Of a stretch of 64,000 nucleotides of DNA, positions 27,328 to 37,300 are shown one piece after another. Location of the stretch: contig JADJYC010000003.1 of NCBI GenBank assembly GCA_016719925.1, forward strand, positions 372,001-436,000, given 5' to 3'. The notes beneath the pieces are model-generated. The model saw only the letters and a program-made list of their open reading frames with translations. It did no database searches and was not told where the DNA came from. The position numbers and the translations under genes are program-made. This DNA comes from Crocinitomicaceae bacterium. Lineage in GTDB: Bacteria > Bacteroidota > Bacteroidia > Flavobacteriales_D > Crocinitomicaceae. Within the stretch, counting starts at the first letter, position 1; every line of letters starts with the position of its first letter.

Positions 27328-28420
27328 ATGAAAAAAGTATTACTAACCCTTTCGATTGCCTCGTTTGGATTTATTTCCTACTCGCAGGACGATCTTACAC
27401 CAGATGAAATCAAGTATCGTGACTCCATTGCAGCACTCAATCAATCCAACGCAGCGCTGGTAACTTCGCAAAATGCGTATAACGCCGGAATTGAAGCGTT
27501 TAAAGCCGGAAATTACACCGGTGCAATTTCAAAATTTTCTGAATCCATTGCAGCAGATCCAAATTTTACTCCTGCTTATTACAATAAAATAATTGCTGAA
27601 AACAAAGCAGAGAAATACAATGACGCAATTAAAACCTGTGATCAGCTGATCAGCATGAAGCCGGGCTATTCCAAAGCTTATTTTCAAAGAGGACGTGCTT
27701 ATCAGGGATTAAATAATTATCTGCAGGCTGAAAAAGATTATCAGAAATCCATTGAGCTGGATCCTAAAAACCCAAAAAGCGTATTACAATTTTGGAACGC
27801 TTCGTTTTTTACAACAAGATTACGCCGGTGCCATTACTCAGTTCACAAAAGTGATTGAATTGGATCCAAATGATGCCTATGCATACAATGACAGAGGTTC
27901 TTGTTACCGCATGCTGGAAAAATATCCTGAAGCAGTAAAAGATTATGAAGAAGCTGCCAAGAAAAATCCAAATCTGGCTTTTGTTCTGAATAACATCGGA
28001 ACAACCAAACTGAAAATGAAAATGTATGATGAAGCAATCCGTGCATTCAACCGTGCATTAAGTGTGGATGCTAATTTTCACCTGGCGTATCTGAACCGCG
28101 GTGTTACCAATATGGCAATCGGAAGAATTGATGACGCTGTAAATGATTTTACAAAATGCATTGAAGTAAAACCTGATTTTGCTCCGGGATATTCAAACAG
28201 AAGCGGTGCTTATTTTCAATTGAAACAATACGACAAAGCAAAAGCAGATGCTGATAAAGCTATTCAGTTAGATGCCAATGATGCAGATGCTTACATCAAC
28301 CGCGGTAATGCGCGTGAAATGCTGCGCGATATGGATGGTGCCTGTGAAGACTGGCACAAAGCGCGTGAGCTGGGATCTGAAATCGGTAAATATTATCACT
28401 CTCAGAATTGTTCAAATTAA
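27328..28420 (+). CDS. Exported TPR protein (frameshifted)
   Basis: About 363 residues after joining. A signal peptide (MKKVLLTLSIASFGFISYSQ) is followed by about eight tetratricopeptide repeats, with typical turns such as SIAADPNFTPAYYNK, SIELDPKNPKA and VIELDPNDAYAYNDRG. The frame changes at A5 27774-27778; one A fewer gives PKAYYNFGTLRFLQQDY. TPR proteins are scaffolds. It is followed 28 bases later by the OmpA/TPR protein on the same strand, so the two may form an envelope complex. Confidence 0.8.
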
Positions 28421-28448
28421 TTATTGGTAAACTTAAAAGACATTTAAA

Positions 28449-30515
28449 ATGAAATCTATTTTATCACTTATAGTTTGTGCAATTTCAGTTTACACGTTTG
28501 CACAGGATGTTGAATTCAAAGCATCCAACTTCAAAGACAATAAAGAAGCTTTTCAGACTGCACTCGCTGCTTTTGAAAAAGGAAATGAGTACTGGGAACT
28601 TGGTAATGCCCAGGTGTTTCTTGTAAAAAGCCCGAAACTCCATTACTGGAAAGCATTGGAGCAATATAACAAAGCGTACAAATTCAATCCAAAAAGTGCC
28701 GAACTGAATTTTAAAATGGGTGTTTGTTATGCGCATTCATCTTATAAAGAAAAATGTATTCCTTACATCTACGAAGCGCAAAAATTAAATCCGCTGTGCA
28801 ACCCGTTTATGAATTATTATTTAAGATATGCATCGCACCAGTGGAAAATTTGATGAAGCACTGAAATATTACATTGCTTTTGAAACTGAATACCGCAAAG
28901 CCGATTTGTTCAACAAATTTACTGAACAGAGAAAAGACGAATGCAACAGTGCAAAAACGCTGATTGCAAGTCCGGTGCGTGCATGGGTAGATCACGTGCC
29001 TGAATTATCTTCAGAACATGATGAGTATGCTCCGTCAGTAACTATGGACGGTGAAGAAATTGTTTTTCATCCAACAGACCAAACGGACACACAGCAGATG
29101 AAGTAGGTTTATTTGATGCCGATATTTACAGTTCAACCATGGTGAACGGTGAATGCTAAACTCCAAAAGCATTGCGTGGTTCAGTGAACACCACAAAAGA
29201 TGATATCTCCAACAATTTGTCTTACAACGGAACAAAAATGTTGTACAGCGTATTGAATGAAAACGGAAACTATGACATCTATGAAGCATTTTTGAAAGGT
29301 GCTGACTGGACCGGTTCAGTAAATTTCTCAACCAACATCAACTTAAATCAAACGACATTTTGCATCGTATGATTTTGATGACAAACTTCTTTACTATGCT
29401 AAAGACGGTGAGGGGCGGTACAGGCGGATACGATATTTTCGTTTCTGGTCCGGTTGTAAAAAGAAACAGAGAATATTCTATGCCTACCCGTGTGAATGAA
29501 GTTTCATCTGCATTTAATGATGGGCCTATCTATCTTCACCCGGATGGAAAAACCATGTACTTTGCATCAGAAGGTTTTAATTCGATGGGAGGATATGACA
29601 TCTTTATGTCAAAGAAAAAACAAGGAATCTGGAGTGCGCCAATTAATATGGGTTATCCGATCAATACACCGTATGATGATTATTTCTTTGCAATGACAGC
29701 AAACGGTAAATACGCGTATATCGCTTCAAACCGTGCAGGCGGAAAAGGCGGATTTGATATTTACAAAGTGACTTTCTGGGGACCAGAGAAAAAACCAGCA
29801 CTTGCAACACAGGATTATTTACTTGCTTCTATTGCAAAACCAATTCAGGATCCTGAACTTGCTGGTGAAGTAAAAGTTGCTGCTTCAATCAACTTAACAG
29901 TTTTCAAAGGAATCACCATTGACAACCTGACCAGAAAACCAGTTGAAGCAATGATTGATATTACGGATAACGCAACCGGAAAAGTGATTGAAACTTTTAC
30001 AACAAACAGTGCTACAGGTAAATTCCTGATCTCTTTAAATGCAGGAGGAAACTATGGTATTGCAGTAAGAGCAGACGGATATCTGTTCCACTCAGAAAAT
30101 TTTGACATTCCTTCCGGTGCTGATTACAACATGGTCAATAAAACCATTGAATTGAAAAATATCAAGTGCGGAAGTAAAATTGCTTTGCGCAACGTATTTT
30201 TGATACCGGTAAATCGACAATCAGACCTGAATCTTATCCTGAACTGGACCGTTTGGTGAAACTGATGAATGATGTTCCTACATTGAAAGTTGAACTTTCA
30301 GGTCACCACAGATAATACCGGTTCTGCAACCACCAACCAGCAGCTTTCACAAGATCATTGCACAGGCAGTGGTAGATTACCTGGCAAGCAAAGGAATCAA
30401 TAAATCAAGAATGATTGCAAAAGGATACGGTTCTGATCGTCCTGTGGCTTCTAACGGCACTGCTGAAGGAAGACAGGAAAACAGAAGAACTGAATTTGAA
30501 ATTGTTTGTAATTAA
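28449..30515 (+). CDS. PorE-like OmpA-family protein with TPR and WD40-like repeats (many frameshifts)
   Basis: The pieces, read across frames, give in order a signal peptide (MKSILSLIVCAISVYTFAQ), a TPR domain (EQYNKAYKFNPKSAE), WD40-like PD repeats (DGPIYLHPDGKTMYFAS; GGYDIFMSKK; GKYAYIASNRAGGKGGFDIY), a carboxypeptidase-like domain (FKGITIDNLTRKPVEAM), and an OmpA peptidoglycan-binding domain (FDTGKSTIRPES, GYGSDRPVA, GRQENRRTEFEI). This order is that of PorE of the type IX secretion system. The frame changes near 28841, 29074, 29350-29420 (several), 30195, 30305 and 30345, and a TAA lies in frame at 29157. Sequence errors are likely, but decay cannot be excluded. Confidence 0.75.
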
Positions 30516-30533
30516 TCAATGACTTTAAATAGG

Positions 30534-30564
30534 AAAGCCTCATCAATTGATGGGGCTTTTTTTT
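30534..30564 (+). terminator. Rho-independent terminator after the OmpA-family gene
   Basis: The stem AAAGCCTCATC pairs with GATGGGGCTTT (one T-G pair) around the loop AATT and is followed by a run of T. It lies 19 bases after the stop codon. Confidence 0.85.
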
Positions 30565-30595
30565 ACACAAATCCTTCCGTCACATTCTATTGACG

Positions 30596-30603
30596 TATCT
30601 TTG
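30596..30603 (+). promoter_or_regulatory. -7 promoter box for recF
   Basis: TATCTTTG fits TAnnTTTG and ends 16 bases before ATG 30620. It lies directly after a terminator, as expected for a new transcription unit. Confidence 0.55.
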
Positions 30604-30619
30604 AGTACATTCAGTTTAC

Positions 30620-31719
30620 ATGCAACTTACCTCGCTTTCATTAATCAATTTCAAAAACTATTCTGAGGCACAGATGGAGCTCTCAGATGGCATTAATGTT
30701 TTTGCAGGTGATAACGGTGCAGGTAAAACAAATCTGCTTGATGCCATTTATTATCTCTGCTTTTGCAAAAGTTTTCTGAATCCGGTAGATAGTCAAAATA
30801 TTCGGGGTGATGAAAAGTTTTTTCTGATTCAGGGTGTGTATGAAAAAGATGAGAAGAACATTGAAATATCCTGTTCTGTTCAGCACGGTCAGAAAAAGAA
30901 AGTAAAGAAAAATAAAAGGAATATGACCGTTTATCTGAGCACATCGGACTTTTTCCGGCAGTAGTTATATCACCCTATGACACCAACTTAATTTCTGAAG
31001 GAAGTGATACACGCCGCAAATTCATTGACAGTATTATTTCTCAGTTTGACCGGACATATCTGGAAACTTTACAGCGTTACAACAAAGTTCTTGAACAGCG
31101 TAACGCATTGCTGAAACAGTTTTATGATCACCGTATTTTTGATGCAGAAACAATTGATGTGTGGGATGTTCAGCTCATTGATCTGGGAAAATAATACATG
31201 AAAAAAGACAGAACTTTCTGAAAAGAATTTATTCCCGTTTGTCAGAAATATTTTGATCTGATTGCAAACAAAAAGAAATTGTAGGAATTGAATACCGGTC
31301 GCAGCTGAATGAATCTGATTTCAAAGCTGAACTCAAAAAAATGAACGCAAAGACATGAGTACCGGTTATACATCTGTCGGAATTCACAAAGATGATCTGG
31401 TACTGGTAATTCATGATCAGCCAATTAAAAAATTTGGATCACAGGGTCAGCAAAAATCTTTTTTAATTGCATTAAGACTGGCGCAGTTTGAAATTGTGAG
31501 CAGACTACTGAACATGAAACCCATTTTATTGCTGGATGATATTTTTGATAAACTGGATCACCACCGTGTTACGCACCTCATGAAACTGGTTTCTGATCAC
31601 ACGTTTGGGCAGGTGTTTGTAACCGATACAGATATTGACAGAATCCACAAAGTTTTGCAGAGACAAAAATTGATTTGCGTATTTTTAATGTTAAAGACGG
31701 AAAAGTTGAAACAACCTGA
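30620..31719 (+). CDS. recF: DNA replication and repair protein RecF (frameshifted)
   Basis: SMC-like ATPase that helps load RecA at gaps. The N-terminus MQLTSLSLINFKNYSEAQM and Walker A GDNGAGKTNLLDAIYYL are clear. Across frames one then reads VVISPYDTNLISEGSDTRRKFID, the signature region SVGIHKDDL, SQGQQKSFLIALRLAQ, and Walker B PILLLDDIFDKLDHHRV. The end is QETKIDLRIFNVKDGKVETT before TGA 31717. The frame changes near 30940, 31190-31230, 31345 and 31660. A non-functional recF is possible but such density also fits poor sequence quality here. Confidence 0.85.
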
Positions 31720-31741
31720 AAAAAAAGGAGATGCCATTTCC

Positions 31742-32013
31742 ATGAAGATAGCCATGGAAAAATATCTGAAGGCCATGGGAATTGACCGTCAGGTACTGGA
31801 ACATTCCGTACTCTCAAAATGGGAAGAAATCATGGGCTCAGCGGTTGCCGCCAGAACTGATTCCAAAGAAATCAAAGATCAGACACTTTATTTAAAATTA
31901 ATTCCTCTGTAATGCGTGATGAGCTATTTCAAATGCGCTCCGTAATTATTAAACGGCTCAATGATAATGCGGGGTTTGAGATGGTTAAGGAGATTTTTTT
32001 TTCAGTAGGTTAA
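31742..32013 (+). CDS. DciA-like DUF721 protein (frameshifted)
   Basis: About 90 residues: MKIAMEKYLKAMGIDRQVLEHSVLSKWEEIMGSAVAARTDS, with the WEEIMG core of DUF721, then LYLKLNSSVMRDELFQMRSVIIKRLND. One A must be added near 31900 to reach the second half. DUF721 proteins downstream of recF are usual in this phylum, and DciA relatives help load the replicative helicase. An upstream start cannot be excluded because the recF end is also disturbed. Between this gene and the next (32014-32108) nothing is recognised. Confidence 0.7.
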
Positions 32014-32108
32014 ATGAATTTTTGGACAACAAAGAGTGACGGATTATAAAAAGTAACCCCATTTGTAAATGCGTAATACCACTATTTCTCAAAAAGAAGG
32101 AATCTTAA

Positions 32109-32977
32109 ATTAAGACTCAACAAGAAGCAATAAACTTATTTGAAGATAAAACAGTCCGCACACTTTGGGACGTGGAAAATGAACAATGGTATTTTTCAAT
32201 TGTAGATGTAATAACCATATTGACCTCAAGTGTTGATCCAACAGCTTATTGATGCTAAACTGAAACAACGATTAAAGGAAGGAAATGAAACCGTGACGAA
32301 TTGTCACGGTTTGAAAATGGAAGCTCCGGATGGTAAAATGAGATTAACCGACGTAGCCGACACCGAACAACTTTTCCGCCTAATTCAATCTATACCATCA
32401 CCCAAAGCAGAACCTTTTAAATTATGGCTGGCACAAGTAGCTGCTGAAAGATTGGATGAAATGCAAGATCCTGAACTAAGCATTGACAGAGCATTGGAAC
32501 AATATATTCGACTCGGTTATTCTGAAAGCTGGATCAATCAGCGGTTAAAAAGTATTGAGATTCGAAAAGATCTCACCGATGAATGGAAAAAACGTGGATT
32601 AAAAGAAGGAATGCAATTTGCCACGCTCACTGATATTATCACAAAAGCATGGGCAGGTAAAACAACCAAAGAATATAAAACGCTGAAAGGTTTAAAGAAA
32701 GAAAACCTGCGTGACAATATGACCAATACAGAACTCATTTTGAACATGCTTGCAGAAGCATCCACCAAAGACATTTCTTCTGCGACGAATCCAAAATCTT
32801 TTCAGCAAAGTAAAAAAGGTTGCGAAGCAAGGTGGTAATGTTGCCAAAGTTGCTTTGAAAGAATTAGAATCAAAAACTGGTAAAAAGGTGGTAAGCTCAT
32901 TAAATGCAAGAAATTTATTGGCTAAAGAGGATCCGATAATCCCAAAAAAAATCACGAAATCAAAAAAGAAAAAATAA
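32109..32977 (+). pseudogene. BRO-N domain (phage antirepressor-like) protein, degraded
   Basis: The reading starts KTQQEAINLFEDKTVRTLWDVENEQWYFSIVDVI, the BRO-N/Bro-like DNA-binding domain of phage antirepressors. The first codon is ATT 32109, right after an in-frame TAA, so no normal start is present. A TGA at 32250 interrupts the domain after DPTAY. The frame changes there and again near 32810, after which VAKQGGNVAKVALKELESKTGKKV continues to 32977. Lost start, internal stop and two shifts within 870 bases make this a likely pseudogene, though the whole neighbourhood suffers from indels. The C-terminal tail is lysine-rich. Confidence 0.6.
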
Positions 32978-33142
32978 AGCAAAATTATAGCTCTTTTCTT
33001 GAAACAGAAATAAAAAAAACTTTTGCTAGTATTTAAAATCAAATCTTCCACCGGTTATTACTTTCAAGGTGTCTGAATGGTTGAGCCACAAGTGAGTGCT
33101 ATTCGAAGAGCGCGACAGACTCGCCCCTCATGTTATCTTGTT

Positions 33143-33344
33143 GTGAGAATGAGTGTACCACAGAGTGGTCCCTTTGGGAAGAGTGAGGTAAAAATCAGAA
33201 CTCGTTTTTTCGCTCCCGTTTTAGATTCAGTGTGAGAATGAGAGTGCCACAGGGTGGTCCCTTCGGGAAGAGTGAGGAAAATTCAGAATAAGAAACTCCG
33301 CTCTCCCCGAAGGGGCCACTCTGTGGCGCTCTGTTTCTCATTCT
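33143..33344. repeat. Three copies of a 46-base hairpin repeat beside tRNA genes
   Basis: Copy A (33143-33188) and copy B (33232-33277) are direct repeats with GTGAGAATGAG at the start, CCACAG-GTGGTCCC in the middle and GGGAAGAGTGAGG at the end. Copy C (33301-33344) is inverted and pairs with B over almost its whole length around a 23-base loop, so a long hairpin can form. The stretch 32978-33142 before it has no gene. The family looks like a Bacteroidota REP/BIME-type element. Confidence 0.65.
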
Positions 33345-33351
33345 GAATTTG

Positions 33352-33422
33352 TAGCCCCCCCAGGAATCGAACCTGGATCTAAAGTTCCGGAAACTTTCAT
33401 TCTATCCATTGAACTAGGAGCC
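33352..33422 (-). tRNA. tRNA-Arg (anticodon CCG)
   Basis: On the minus strand the cloverleaf reads GGCTCCTAGTTCAATGGATA at the 5' end. The anticodon stem is AAAGT/ACTTT with loop TTCCGGA (anticodon CCG), and the T-arm is CCAGG-TTCGATT-CCTGG. The acceptor stem contains several G-T pairs. CCA is not encoded. Inverted repeats (CTCGCTCT-like) fill the gap to the next tRNA. Confidence 0.9.
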
Positions 33423-33529
33423 AAATACAGAGTGAGTGAACAGTGTGAGAGCGAATATTCAACCATTCTGCCTGTTAAAAAACAAAGCGAGTAGATCGCT
33501 CTCGCTCTCAAACTCGCTCTGTGTTTTAG

Positions 33530-33601
33530 TAGCGGGGGCCGGACTCGAACCGACGGCCTTCGGGTTATGAGCCCGACGAGCTACCACTGCTCCACCCCGC
33601 A
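33530..33601 (-). tRNA. Initiator tRNA-fMet (anticodon CAT)
   Basis: On the minus strand it reads GCGGGGTGGAGCAGTGGTAG from position 2. The anticodon stem TCGGG-CTCATAA-CCCGA has the three G-C pairs typical of initiator tRNA, and position 1 (T) does not pair with position 72 (T), another initiator hallmark. The T-arm is GTCGG-TTCGAGT-CCGGC. CCA is not encoded. Confidence 0.92.
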
Positions 33602-33732
33602 ATATATCTTAAATTTCGTTTCTCAAATTAACGTCTCTCGACGAGTCCAGACGAAATGAATTTTCATTTTGAAAATTCTTTTGTCTGGATCCCGATCATC
33701 TGACGACCCAGAGGGTCTAAGATGCTTCGGGA

Positions 33733-33760
33733 CTACCACTGCTCCACCCCGCAATATATC
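33733..33760 (-). repeat. Duplicated 5' fragment of tRNA-fMet
   Basis: 28 bases here (CTACCACTGCTCCACCCCGC and on to AATATATC) are identical to 33581-33608, the first 21 bases of the initiator tRNA plus seven upstream bases. The rest of the tRNA is absent: the sequence beyond (33609-33732) is unrelated and contains the inverted repeat TCCAGAC/GTCTGGA. It could be a relic of recombination at the tRNA or of an inserted element. Confidence 0.7.
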
Positions 33761-33910
33761 GTTGTATTAATTTCGACGTTTGCGGGTACAAATATAGTGC
33801 TTGTTTTTTGCTTTTTGCCTAACTACCCTAAAAAATATCCTGAAACGTTAATCTTTCTAAAACTTCACCGGTCAATGACTTTTGTCACACAAACAGACAG
33901 GTATGTTCCG

Positions 33911-33918
33911 TAACTTTG
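33911..33918 (+). promoter_or_regulatory. -7 promoter box for the metal-efflux locus
   Basis: TAACTTTG fits TAnnTTTG and ends four bases before ATG 33923, the first gene of the efflux unit. Confidence 0.45.
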
Positions 33919-33922
33919 TCTT

Positions 33923-34291
33923 ATGCATGGTCTGAAATCCATACTTTTCATTACTGCGGGACTGATTATTTTTCTGCATGCGCTGGTGCCTCATGACCAT
34001 CATCAGTCTGATACAGGGCGCCCTTATATTCAGTCTCAGCAAATTTCAATATTTGAACAGATTGCACTTGGATTTCACCTGTCTCAGGACGAAACTCATT
34101 TAAATGATTTTACACCTGATCAGCCAATGGTTCAGATCACTCCAGAACTGATTGCCGTTCTCAGTACTTTTGTCTTTCCATCTTTGACTATAGAAGATAA
34201 GAAATTACCGGTTATAGAAGTTTCGGTAGTTTTTTCTGACAAAAATCTATATCCCTCCTCGTTTTCACACCGCGGACCGCCGGTGATTTAA
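33923..34291 (+). CDS. Small exported protein with His-rich motif upstream of RND pump
   Basis: 122 residues. An N-terminal hydrophobic segment (KSILFITAGLIIFLHALVP) is followed at once by HDHHQ, a likely metal-binding cluster. The rest is a mostly hydrophilic stretch of no known family ending HRGPPVI. Small proteins with this His motif commonly precede CzcA/CusA genes in Bacteroidota, so a periplasmic metal-handling role is plausible but unproven. The pump gene starts 78 bases later on the same strand. Confidence 0.6.
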   Translation: MHGLKSILFITAGLIIFLHALVPHDHHQSDTGRPYIQSQQISIFEQIALGFHLSQDETHLNDFTPDQPMVQITPELIAVLSTFVFPSLTIEDKKLPVIEVSVVFSDKNLYPSSFSHRGPPVI

Positions 34292-34369
34292 ATCTGCTGA
34301 ATTAAAATATTCAGTTCTGACAATTTCTTGTCGCATTAAAAATTGATTTAATCACCAATTACGTTTATC

Positions 34370-37300
34370 ATGATTTATAAAATTATATCCTTATCCGTAA
34401 GGAATAAGTTCATCGTACTCTTATCAGTTGCAGCGCTGGTAATCTGGGGAATTTATTCTGTTATAAATATTCCCATTGACGCTGTACCTGATGTCACAAA
34501 TAATCAGGTTCAAATTATTACTACCAGCAGAAATCTCTCCACGCAGGATGTGGAACAGTTTATTACTTACCCGGTTGAGCTGGAAATGGCAAACATTCCC
34601 GGAGTAAAAGAAATCCGTTCTGTTTCCAAATTTGGTCTTTCGGTAGTAACGGTTGTTTTTGAAGATGATATGGGAACATTTTTACCCCGTCAGCTGATCA
34701 CAGAAAAACTTCAGGCGGCACAACAGAATATTCCAGCCGGGTTTGGGACACCGTTTATGGGACCAATTACAACAGGTCTTGGTGAAATCTATCAATATAC
34801 GCTGGAAGTAGAAGAAGCATACAAAGACAAATACACTGCAATGGATTTACGTACCATTCAGGACTGGATAGTGAAGCGACAACTTTCTGGTATGCCGGGT
34901 GTTGTAGAAATCAATACCTGGGGAGGGCAGTTAAAACAATATGAAGTGGCTGTTGATCCAATCAGAATGGCATCACTCGATGTTTCCATATCAGAATTAT
35001 TTACGGCTCTTGAAACAAATAACAGCGTAGGTGGCGGTGGTTATATTGAAAAAGAAAATCAGGCCTATTTCATTCGCGGAGAAGGTTTGGTATCTTCTTT
35101 AGAGGATATCGAAAATATTGTTGTGAAAAGCAATGCGGGAATTCCGGTGCTGGTGAAAGATGTTGCAACGGTAGGATTTGGATCAGCGCTTCGGTTTGGA
35201 GCTATTACCGGCAACGGTGAAGGTGAAAAAGTGATGGGTCAGATCATGCTTCTTAAAGATGCTTCAACCAGTGCTGTTATTGAAAATATAAAAAAACGTG
35301 TTGATGAAATTCAGCAGAATTTACCGGAAGGTGTTTATATAAATCCGTTTTTAGAGCGGAGTGAATTAATTGGAAAAACATCTTTCACAGTTGCTGAAAA
35401 TTTAATTCTGGGTGCAGTCATTGTTATTGTAGTTGTCATTTTACTTCTTGGAAATATACGGGCGGGACTTTTGATTTCATCCATCATTCCGCTTTGTCTT
35501 TTGTTTGCAATTTCATTTATGAATCTTTTTGGAATCTCAGCAAATCTGATGTCATTGGGAGCAGTGGATTTTGGAATTATCATTGACGGCGCAATCATCA
35601 TTGTAGAATTTGTTTTGTTTTCCATGACAGCGGGTAAAGAAGTTTTTACTGGTTTGAATAAAAATGAATTAAGAGAAGAAAAAAATAAGACAGTAATAAA
35701 AAGCGCCGGAAAAATGATGCGTTCTGCCATATTTGGTCAGCTGATTATTTTAATTGTTTTTATTCCGATTCTTGTACTCAGCGGTGTTGAGGGAAAAATG
35801 TTCAGACCGATGGCGCTTACTTTCAGTTTTGCATTGATTGGCGCAATGCTTTTATGTCTGACGTATGTTCCGGTAATGGCTGCACTTTTTATCCGGCCAT
35901 CTTCAAAAGAGAAATCATTTTCTGACAAACTCATGAATTTTTTGATGAGGATCTATGAACCGGTCATTAAACGTGCTTTGAAATTCAGATACGCCGTTGT
36001 TACTGTTTCCATTCTCTGGCTGAGTTTTGCTTTCTGGCTGTTTACCACCATGGGAGGAGAATTTATTCCTACACTGGATGAAGGTGACCTGGTAATTCAA
36101 CCTGTCATTCCAACCGGAACTTCATTATCTGAAACGATCGATCTCACAACCAAAATGGAAAACATTTTGCTTGAAAATTTTCCTGAAGTGCATCAGGTTG
36201 TTTCCAGAATCGGGGCTGCTGAAATTCCAACGGATCCAATGAGCATGGAAGAAGCCGATGTAATAGTAAAGCTGATTCCAAAATCTGAATGGACAACTGC
36301 CGAAACAAAAGACGAACTCATTGGAAAAATGGAAGAGAAACTGAATGTGCTGACCGGCATTGATTATGAGTTTACTCAGCCCATTGAAATGCGTTTTAAT
36401 GAACTGATCACCGGTGTACGGGCTGATCTTGCCATTAAAATTTACGGTCATGATCTCGATATTCTGGCACAAAAAGCAGAAGAAGTAAAAGCACTGATTA
36501 AACATGTTGAAGGTGCTGAAGATATTTCAGTAGAAAAAACAGAAGGTCTTCCGCAAATGCTGGTGCGTTATGACAGAAAAAAAACTGCGCAGCACAATCT
36601 GAAAATTGAAGAACTAAATGACATCATTCAAATGGCATTTGGAGGAAAAAAATCAGGTGATGTTTTTGAAGGGGAACGCAAATTTGATCTGGTTGTCAAA
36701 ATGAATGAAAATGACAGAAAAGATATAACGGATCTTGAAAATTTACTCATTGACCTGCCGGATGGAAAAAGAATTCCGCTGAAAGAAGTAGCTGAAATCA
36801 CTTACACAAAAAGGACCTGCAAAAATCTCACGTGACAATACCAAAAGAAGAATTGTCATAGGCGTGAATGTGCGTAACCGGGATTTACAATCTGTTGTAG
36901 AAGAAATACAGAAAATACTGAATGAAAAACTGCTGCTGCCTGAAGGATTCACACTTGAATATGGTGGTCAGTTTGAAAATCTCAATCACGCCAAAGAAAG
37001 ATTGGTGATGGCAGTTTCCGCTGGCGCTTGTTTTGATTTTTATTTTACTTTATTTCACCTTTAATTCTGTCAAAGAAGCACTCCTGGTTTACGCGGCAAT
37101 TCCGCTTGCAGCTACAGGAGGTATAGTGTTTTTATGGATACGCGATTTGCCTTTTAGTATTTCTGCCGGCGTTGGATTTATTGCGCTTTTTGGTATTGCG
37201 GTTCTGAACGGAATTGTATTAATCGAACATTATAAAGAAATGAAACACCATCATCAGGGTGGATTAAAATCACTCATCATTCAGGGAACCAAACAACGGA

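Noticed and set aside
29157..29159. In-frame TAA in the PorE-like gene as a recoding or readthrough site
   Set aside because: The same gene has many other breaks close by, so sequence error or decay explains it better.
33722..33913. A 63-codon frame across the tRNA fragment
   Set aside because: It reads through a tRNA-derived sequence and a promoter region and matches nothing.
36850..37064. A separate small gene between the two parts of the RND pump
   Set aside because: It is simply the middle of the pump read between two one-base insertions.
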